Below, piece after piece: positions 7,522 through 10,070 of a stretch of DNA of 10,070 nucleotides (within the stretch, counting starts at the first letter, position 1; every line of letters starts with the position of its first letter). Below the pieces are notes generated by a model. That model saw only the letters and a list, made by a program, of their open reading frames with translations. It searched no databases and was not told the DNA's origin. This DNA is from JAYTQQ01 sp043784965 (lineage in GTDB: Bacteria; Bdellovibrionota; Bdellovibrionia; Bdellovibrionales; JAMPXM01): assembly GCA_043784965.1 (NCBI GenBank), contig JAYVXS010000325.1, forward strand, positions 1-10,070. The letters are read 5' to 3'. The translations under genes were made by a program, and so were the position numbers.

Positions 7522-7552
7522 ATGCATTTAATCATGCAATAAATGCATGATT
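7522..7552. repeat. two overlapping inverted repeats in an intergenic region
   Basis: Arms ATGCATTTA (7522-7530) and TAAATGCAT (7540-7548) are a perfect 9-bp inverted repeat with a 9-nt centre. A second perfect 9-bp repeat overlaps it: AATCATGCA (7530-7538) and TGCATGATT (7544-7552), with a 5-nt centre. The two cannot form at once. The element lies between the DUF3465-like gene's candidate promoter and the terminator of the 30-codon gene. It could be an operator for a dimeric regulator or an RNA switch. Confidence 0.6.
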
Positions 7553-7565
7553 GCTGGGTCAAAAC

Positions 7566-7596
7566 TTAAAAAAAAACCTCTATATTTATAGAGGTT
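7566..7596 (-). terminator. intrinsic terminator of the small basic protein gene
   Basis: On the minus strand AACCTCTA and TAGAGGTT form an 8-bp stem (up to 10 with the inner bases) in 7596-7575, followed at once by a run of T (complement of the A run 7576-7568). This is a textbook Rho-independent terminator, 33 nt after the stop of the 30-codon gene. The plus strand lacks a T-run after the hairpin, so it works on the minus strand only. Confidence 0.85.
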
Positions 7597-7628
7597 CTTC
7601 AATCTCAAAAAGTTGTCATCAAAGACAT

Positions 7629-7721
7629 TTATCTCTTCTGATGGCTCTTGGTCTTCTTAACTTTCTTAGCCAATCTGCGGGCGTGGTGTTTGTTTTTCTT
7701 TCTGACTTTTTTTGTTTTCAT
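7629..7721 (-). CDS. 30-residue highly basic small protein
   Basis: ATG at 7721 to TAA at 7629-7631 gives 30 residues. The N-terminus is MKTKKVRKKNKHHARRLAKK, followed by a similarly basic end (VKKTKSHQKR). About half the residues are K or R, there are no acidic residues, and several are H. The Shine-Dalgarno AGGAGA (7731-7726) is near perfect with 4-5 nt spacing, and an intrinsic terminator follows, so the whole cassette is coherent. Size and composition resemble tiny ribosome-associated proteins such as the bS22 / AURKAIP1-COX24 type, with a faint match in the K-K-T-x-x-H-Q-x-R end. The similarity is too weak to assign. Alternatives are a nucleic-acid-binding or RNA-compacting peptide. The overlapping plus-strand frame at 7551-7733 is considered its shadow. 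Confidence 0.75.
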   Translation of the reverse strand: MKTKKVRKKNKHHARRLAKKVKKTKSHQKR

Positions 7722-7758
7722 ATTATCTCCTAATTAATTCATGAATTGCCAAATTGTC

Positions 7759-7787
7759 ATAAAATTGTCTTTCTGACAAGGAATCAA
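7759..7787 (-). promoter_or_regulatory. candidate promoter of the small basic protein gene
   Basis: On the minus strand TTGATT (7787-7782) as -35 and TTTTAT (7764-7759) as -10 are separated by 17 nt, about 38 nt before the ATG. The spacer contains a short repeat, TTGTC-AGAAA-GACAA. Both boxes match four of six consensus bases, so this is tentative. Confidence 0.28.
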
Positions 7788-7810
7788 GCTCATGCTCTAA
7801 ATTTTACAGA

Positions 7811-8422
7811 TTAGGATCCGCCCAAAAACCAAGACGTCAAACTCAAACGCTCTTGTTGCGAAGTTAAGACTTCGTGCTCAACCGCCTCAGATAAAAAGCC
7901 CACTAATTTTCCGCCAACCGGGGCCACATCGGTAAATTGATCACCTCCATAGATTCGCAGCTCGCCTCCATGTTCGGGCCGCCATGAGGCGTTGAGGTAA
8001 CAAATGATTGAGAGCCTGCGCAGGCTGAATGGGACACTTTTATCAATGTGACGTTGATAAAGTGTCCCCTTCTCATATATAGAGAAGTGCGATTCTAGAG
8101 CATGTAATCCTAAAAAATATTTTTCATTCAAAAGCATTCGCATGGCTTCAAGTTGAGAGAAATAGTTTTGCAGGGCTTTCGACGACAAAGTCGTGAGATC
8201 ATCGATCCAAAATATTTGGTCAGACCGTACTTCTGTTATAAGACGCCTTGATGCACCGACCGTGGCGGCGCGAAATTTGGTGTCTTTTTTTAGCCCTTGA
8301 ATTAGTGCACTCAGAACCGAGACATCTTCGTCATTTATAAAGTTAGGAATCTCGAAGAAATCCTGAGTCTTAAGTAAATCAAGACTAGAATTTAGATTTT
8401 TGCTCCAGGTAAAAGGACTCAT
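7811..8422 (-). CDS. 2-oxoglutarate/Fe(II) oxygenase, prolyl-4-hydroxylase-like
   Basis: The protein has 203 residues. The start ATG at 8422 lies 14 nt after the regulator's stop with no clear Shine-Dalgarno, so it probably depends on translation from upstream. The double-stranded beta-helix dioxygenase motifs are complete: H125-x-D127 in LYQRHIDKS, distal H183 in AVEHEVL and the 2-oxoglutarate-binding R192 in ERLSLTSWF. RRLITEVRSDQIFWID (59-74) and LESHFSIYEKG (109-119) match the PHD/EGLN-like (SM-20) branch, as does RRLSIICYLN...HGGELRIYGG. The enzyme should use O2 and 2-oxoglutarate to hydroxylate a substrate. In Pseudomonas a related prolyl hydroxylase modifies elongation factor EF-Tu; whether this one does is inference. 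It is cytoplasmic by lack of a signal peptide. Confidence 0.87.
   Translation of the reverse strand: MSPFTWSKNLNSSLDLLKTQDFFEIPNFINDEDVSVLSALIQGLKKDTKFRAATVGASRRLITEVRSDQIFWIDDLTTLSSKALQNYFSQLEAMRMLLNEKYFLGLHALESHFSIYEKGTLYQRHIDKSVPFSLRRLSIICYLNASWRPEHGGELRIYGGDQFTDVAPVGGKLVGFLSEAVEHEVLTSQQERLSLTSWFLGGS
8013..8068. repeat. palindrome plus long inverted repeat inside the oxygenase gene
   Basis: AGCCTGCGCAGGCT (8013-8026) is a perfect 14-bp palindrome. Five bases after its arm end begins GGGACACTTTTATCAA (8031-8046), which pairs with TTGATAAAGTGTCCC (8054-8068) over 15 bp with a single bulged T and a 7-nt loop. The larger repeat covers the codons of the H-x-D iron-binding motif. Protein sequence there is fully conserved in kind, so the repeat sits within functional coding sequence. 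Confidence 0.7.
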
Positions 8423-8436
8423 CTAGACTGAGTATA

Positions 8437-9366
8437 TTAAGTCTTGGTAGAAGTCATAGCCTTCACTGTTATTGGCGCTTCCTCAGCCACTGAACTTGCC
8501 GCCGCGAACTTCTCGCTCTGACTCAATTGAATGAGCTGCAAATTTAATTTGAAAACTTCAGTACGACTGGCATTTTGCTCCAAAGACTGCTCAAAGCTTT
8601 CAAAAAAATCTTTAATTTTTTGCCTAGCTTCGCCCAAATGCTCCGGACTCATTGAAAGAGTCAAAGATGCGAACTCATGGATTTCTATATTGTCCTGATC
8701 TAAGGCTATCCTGGCGAGATCCAAATTCTGCGTCTGTGTCTTTCGCAAGGCTGATTGAATTACATTGATTGGAATTAAACCCTCGATTCGGCGCAGCTGA
8801 GGCCTCAGCACTAACTTATCATCCTCAGTTAAAAGAATCCCGGCCCGAAGCAATCGCTCGATCGCAGTTTCCGCTAGTTTTTCAGAAATTCCTAAGCGCT
8901 TAGCGATGATCTCAGATCGACTATTAAAATCTGTAGTTTGCGCAAGAGCTACAATAGCATAATGATACCATTCAGAGGCGATATTAAATTGGTCAGTAAG
9001 CATCTGTAACGCCTTAACATCGCCAGAGATCGACGAAGCTTTTCGATTACTACTCTTAGACTCCTGAGCAAACAGTTTAAGTATGTGCTCGCTTTCTTGA
9101 GGATCGATACCCATGCGATCAATTAATTCCTTTGCTCGATTCATTGAAATTCGTCGCTTCCCTCGCAGAATTTCTGAGAGCGCTGCAGGACTTACAGCAA
9201 GTCTTCGCGCATAAGCTCTTAGTGAAACATGTGGATTGCGAGATCTCGCTTCGTTAAAACCCTCATAGAGCTTCTGTTGAATGGCGGATTGCGCTGAATC
9301 CGTTGCTCCGGCTAAAATGCGCTTTGTGCTATCTTCAGTTGCACCAATTTCTTCAGACGTTCGCAT
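8437..9366 (-). CDS. TIGR02147/DUF4423-family transcriptional regulator
   Basis: The protein has 309 residues. ATG 9366 is preceded by AAGGGG at about 7 nt. Residues 48-86 (VSLRAYARRLAVSPAALSEI onward to RAKELIDRMG) are an XRE/Cro-like helix-turn-helix with the family's 'aLS.IL.GkR.ls' turn. The stretch FNIASEWYHYAIVALAQTTDF (127-147) is the hallmark of the TIGR02147/DUF4423 family ('f..is.WyhfAIl.L..l.dF'). It is followed by a winged helix (about 148-190, IAKRLGISEKLAETAIERLL) and an alpha-helical C-terminal part. The family is abundant in Bdellovibrio-like bacteria and Fibrobacter, and its members' targets are mostly unknown. The gene leads a two-gene unit with the 2OG oxygenase. Its promoter region contains a tandem array and a palindrome, suggesting control, perhaps by itself. 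Confidence 0.88.
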   Translation of the reverse strand: MRTSEEIGATEDSTKRILAGATDSAQSAIQQKLYEGFNEARSRNPHVSLRAYARRLAVSPAALSEILRGKRRISMNRAKELIDRMGIDPQESEHILKLFAQESKSSNRKASSISGDVKALQMLTDQFNIASEWYHYAIVALAQTTDFNSRSEIIAKRLGISEKLAETAIERLLRAGILLTEDDKLVLRPQLRRIEGLIPINVIQSALRKTQTQNLDLARIALDQDNIEIHEFASLTLSMSPEHLGEARQKIKDFFESFEQSLEQNASRTEVFKLNLQLIQLSQSEKFAAASSVAEEAPITVKAMTSTKT

Positions 9367-9410
9367 AGAATCCCCTTAAAAAGTTTGATCCTGACTGACC
9401 CTACCCATCT

Positions 9411-9440
9411 AATATAGCAATGGCGATGCCATACTTTTAA
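9411..9440 (-). promoter_or_regulatory. promoter of the TIGR02147 regulator, with operator-like palindrome
   Basis: On the minus strand TTAAAA (9440-9435) serves as -35 and TATATT (9416-9411) as -10, 18 nt apart. A TG two bases before the -10 makes it an extended type (TGCTATATT). Transcription would start near 9404, about 38 nt before the ATG. The spacer contains ATGGC-GAT-GCCAT (9420-9432, plus strand), a perfect 5-bp-arm palindrome placed where a repressor would block polymerase. Confidence 0.45.
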
Positions 9441-9446
9441 GGTCAC

Positions 9447-9518
9447 TTTGACACCAACTTTGACACCAACTTTGACACCAAATTTCACACCAAATTTCAC
9501 ACCAAATTTCACAGGCAA
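9447..9518. repeat. 12-bp tandem repeat array, six units
   Basis: Units begin at 9447, 9459, 9471, 9483, 9495 and 9507. The first two are TTTGACACCAAC, the third TTTGACACCAAA, the fourth and fifth TTTCACACCAAA, and the sixth a degenerate TTTCACAGGCAA. The ordered drift from GACACC to CACACC suggests successive duplications followed by substitution. The array ends seven bases upstream of the regulator's predicted -35 box. Confidence 0.9.
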
Positions 9519-9630
9519 TTTGTGCTGGCCCACCCATAACAGTGACCGAAACCGAAAAACTGAGATCGGTAGCTGCTGCCCCTAAACTTCACCACCTAAC
9601 TAGACCAACAAAAAACGGATAGGGCCCAAA

Positions 9631-9656
9631 CTCTGTTTAAAAGCTCTGTTTAAAAG
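9631..9656. repeat. perfect 13-bp tandem duplication
   Basis: CTCTGTTTAAAAG occurs twice back to back (9631-9643 and 9644-9656), followed by a partial third unit (CTC). It lies about 140 nt upstream of the exported-protein gene. It may be a recent slippage product or a pair of binding sites; nothing decides between these. Confidence 0.85.
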
Positions 9657-9682
9657 CTCGACAATCCCCAGCAAAAATTGTC

Positions 9683-9717
9683 TTAAGGGCTCGAATTATC
9701 TTAAATTCGAGGCTTAA
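9683..9717. repeat. hairpin-forming inverted repeat upstream of the exported-protein gene
   Basis: CTCGAATT (9690-9697) pairs with AATTCGAG (9704-9711) around a 6-nt loop. TTAAG (9683-9687) and CTTAA (9713-9717) extend the stem by five pairs past a small asymmetric bulge. No T-run follows on either strand, so it is not a standard terminator. It could be an operator or part of a 5' leader. Confidence 0.6.
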
Positions 9718-9796
9718 AGCTAAACAAATCCCATCTCCACTGGCACATGCTTTGAAGTTCAAATCCTTGTATTGATACCTTGAAGGAGAAACAAAA

Positions 9797-10070
9797 ATGA
9801 AGAATCTCGAGCTTTATATGCCTAAAGCCTCATCTTATGTGGCCAGCTTCCTAAGTGTTTTGATTCTTTCGAACTCCTCGCTGTGCCTTTCTGCTGGCAA
9901 AGCGGATATGAACCCAAGCTCTCAGGCAATTGAGCAGCGACAAGTGCAACAGGTGAGGCCCGAATCAGAAGTCGGATTTTCTCGATTTTTTCGTAAAATA
10001 GGAGACGCATTCACCGGAAAATCAGGTTCAGTTTCAGCCTCAGGAGAAGTTACGCCGCCCACGTCTATAA
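9797..10070 (+). CDS. exported protein of unknown function, partial (C-terminus beyond right edge)
   Basis: ATG 9797 follows AAGGAG (9783-9788) at 8 nt, a strong start. The frame is open for 91 codons to the window end. The N-terminus reads MKNLELYMPKASSYVASFLS, then a hydrophobic stretch (VLILSNSSLCLSA, about 21-33) consistent with a Sec signal peptide cleaved near A33. The only cysteine (C30) is preceded by S-S-L, which does not fit a lipobox. The following part is polar and Q/S-rich (SSQAIEQRQVQQ) with a basic-aromatic patch, VGFSRFFRKIGDAFTGKSGS. The remainder is not available, and I recognise no family. A competing minus-strand frame at 9822-10010 is its shadow. Confidence 0.8.
   Translation, partial: MKNLELYMPKASSYVASFLSVLILSNSSLCLSAGKADMNPSSQAIEQRQVQQVRPESEVGFSRFFRKIGDAFTGKSGSVSASGEVTPPTSI

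Larger units (their letters stand above)
9367..9796. other. 430-nt divergent intergenic region rich in repeats
   Basis: This stretch separates the regulator (minus) from the exported-protein gene (plus). It holds a predicted minus-strand promoter with a palindrome in its spacer, a 12-bp tandem array, a 13-bp tandem duplication and a long hairpin, each listed separately. The piece between 9535 and 9630 shows no gene or clear signal. A minus-strand GTG frame (9312-9533) crosses the 12-bp array but looks non-coding. Confidence 0.6.

Noticed and set aside
7551..7733. Plus-strand 60-codon frame
   Set aside because: It begins with TTG, runs through the minus-strand terminator and antisense to the well-supported 30-codon gene, and lacks an SD.
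9448..9477. Three TTGACA hexamers in the tandem array as plus-strand -35 boxes
   Set aside because: They recur because of the repeat, and no -10-like hexamer lies at suitable spacing downstream on the plus strand.
9447..9518. CRISPR array or plasmid-type iterons of a replication origin
   Set aside because: Units are contiguous without spacers, only 12 bp long, and no Cas or replication-initiator gene is nearby.
9312..9533. Minus-strand 73-codon frame encoding a GVKF/GVKV four-residue repeat
   Set aside because: It starts with GTG without a clear SD, arises from reading through the 12-bp array, and overlaps the regulator's start and promoter. It is explained as a by-product of the repeat.
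9797..10070. Lipoprotein reading of the right-edge exported protein
   Set aside because: The cysteine at residue 30 is preceded by S-S-L rather than a lipobox, so ordinary signal peptidase cleavage is more likely.

Overview
The window looks like a chromosomal segment from a delta-proteobacterium-like predator lineage (Bdellovibrionota). This is an inference. Its main support is the 8437-9366 gene, a TIGR02147/DUF4423-type regulator, a family I know mainly from Bdellovibrio-like bacteria and Fibrobacter. Short intergenic gaps and A+T-leaning codons are compatible with it. No rRNA, tRNA, CRISPR array, transposase or phage gene was seen.

Left part (1-6786). A divergent FeeM/GNAT-like acyltransferase runs off the left edge on the minus strand. 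Facing the other way is a tight plus-strand operon: C39-like papain-fold peptidase (997-1743), RLAN/RimK-type ATP-grasp ligase (1740-3209), GCS2-type carboxylate-amine ligase (3241-4473), N-formylglutamate amidohydrolase-like hydrolase (4470-5183), a small exported protein of unknown family (5180-5593) and an MFS transporter (5629-6786). Three of the five junctions are ATGA stop/start overlaps. Two amide-bond-forming enzymes of different folds, an amidohydrolase, a papain-fold enzyme and a transporter suggest synthesis, trimming and export of a small peptide-like or amino-acid-amide metabolite. The product is unknown. Parts of such clusters have been predicted by comparative genomics (as I remember it), but the pathway is not, to my knowledge, biochemically resolved. 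This is the strongest candidate for an undescribed system.

Middle (6787-7800). A convergent gene on the minus strand encodes an exported DUF3465-like protein. Upstream of it lie two overlapping, mutually exclusive inverted repeats and then a 30-codon, extremely basic minus-strand gene (7629-7721). That gene has a near-ideal Shine-Dalgarno and a strong intrinsic terminator, so it is very likely a real small protein.

Right part (7811-10070). A minus-strand pair encodes the TIGR02147-type regulator and, 14 nt downstream, a prolyl-hydroxylase-like 2OG-Fe(II) oxygenase. The regulator's promoter region carries a 12-bp tandem array just upstream of the predicted -35 and a palindrome inside the -35/-10 spacer, suggesting regulation, possibly autoregulation. 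A plus-strand exported protein starts at 9797 and runs off the right edge. Its upstream region holds a perfect 13-bp tandem duplication and a long hairpin.
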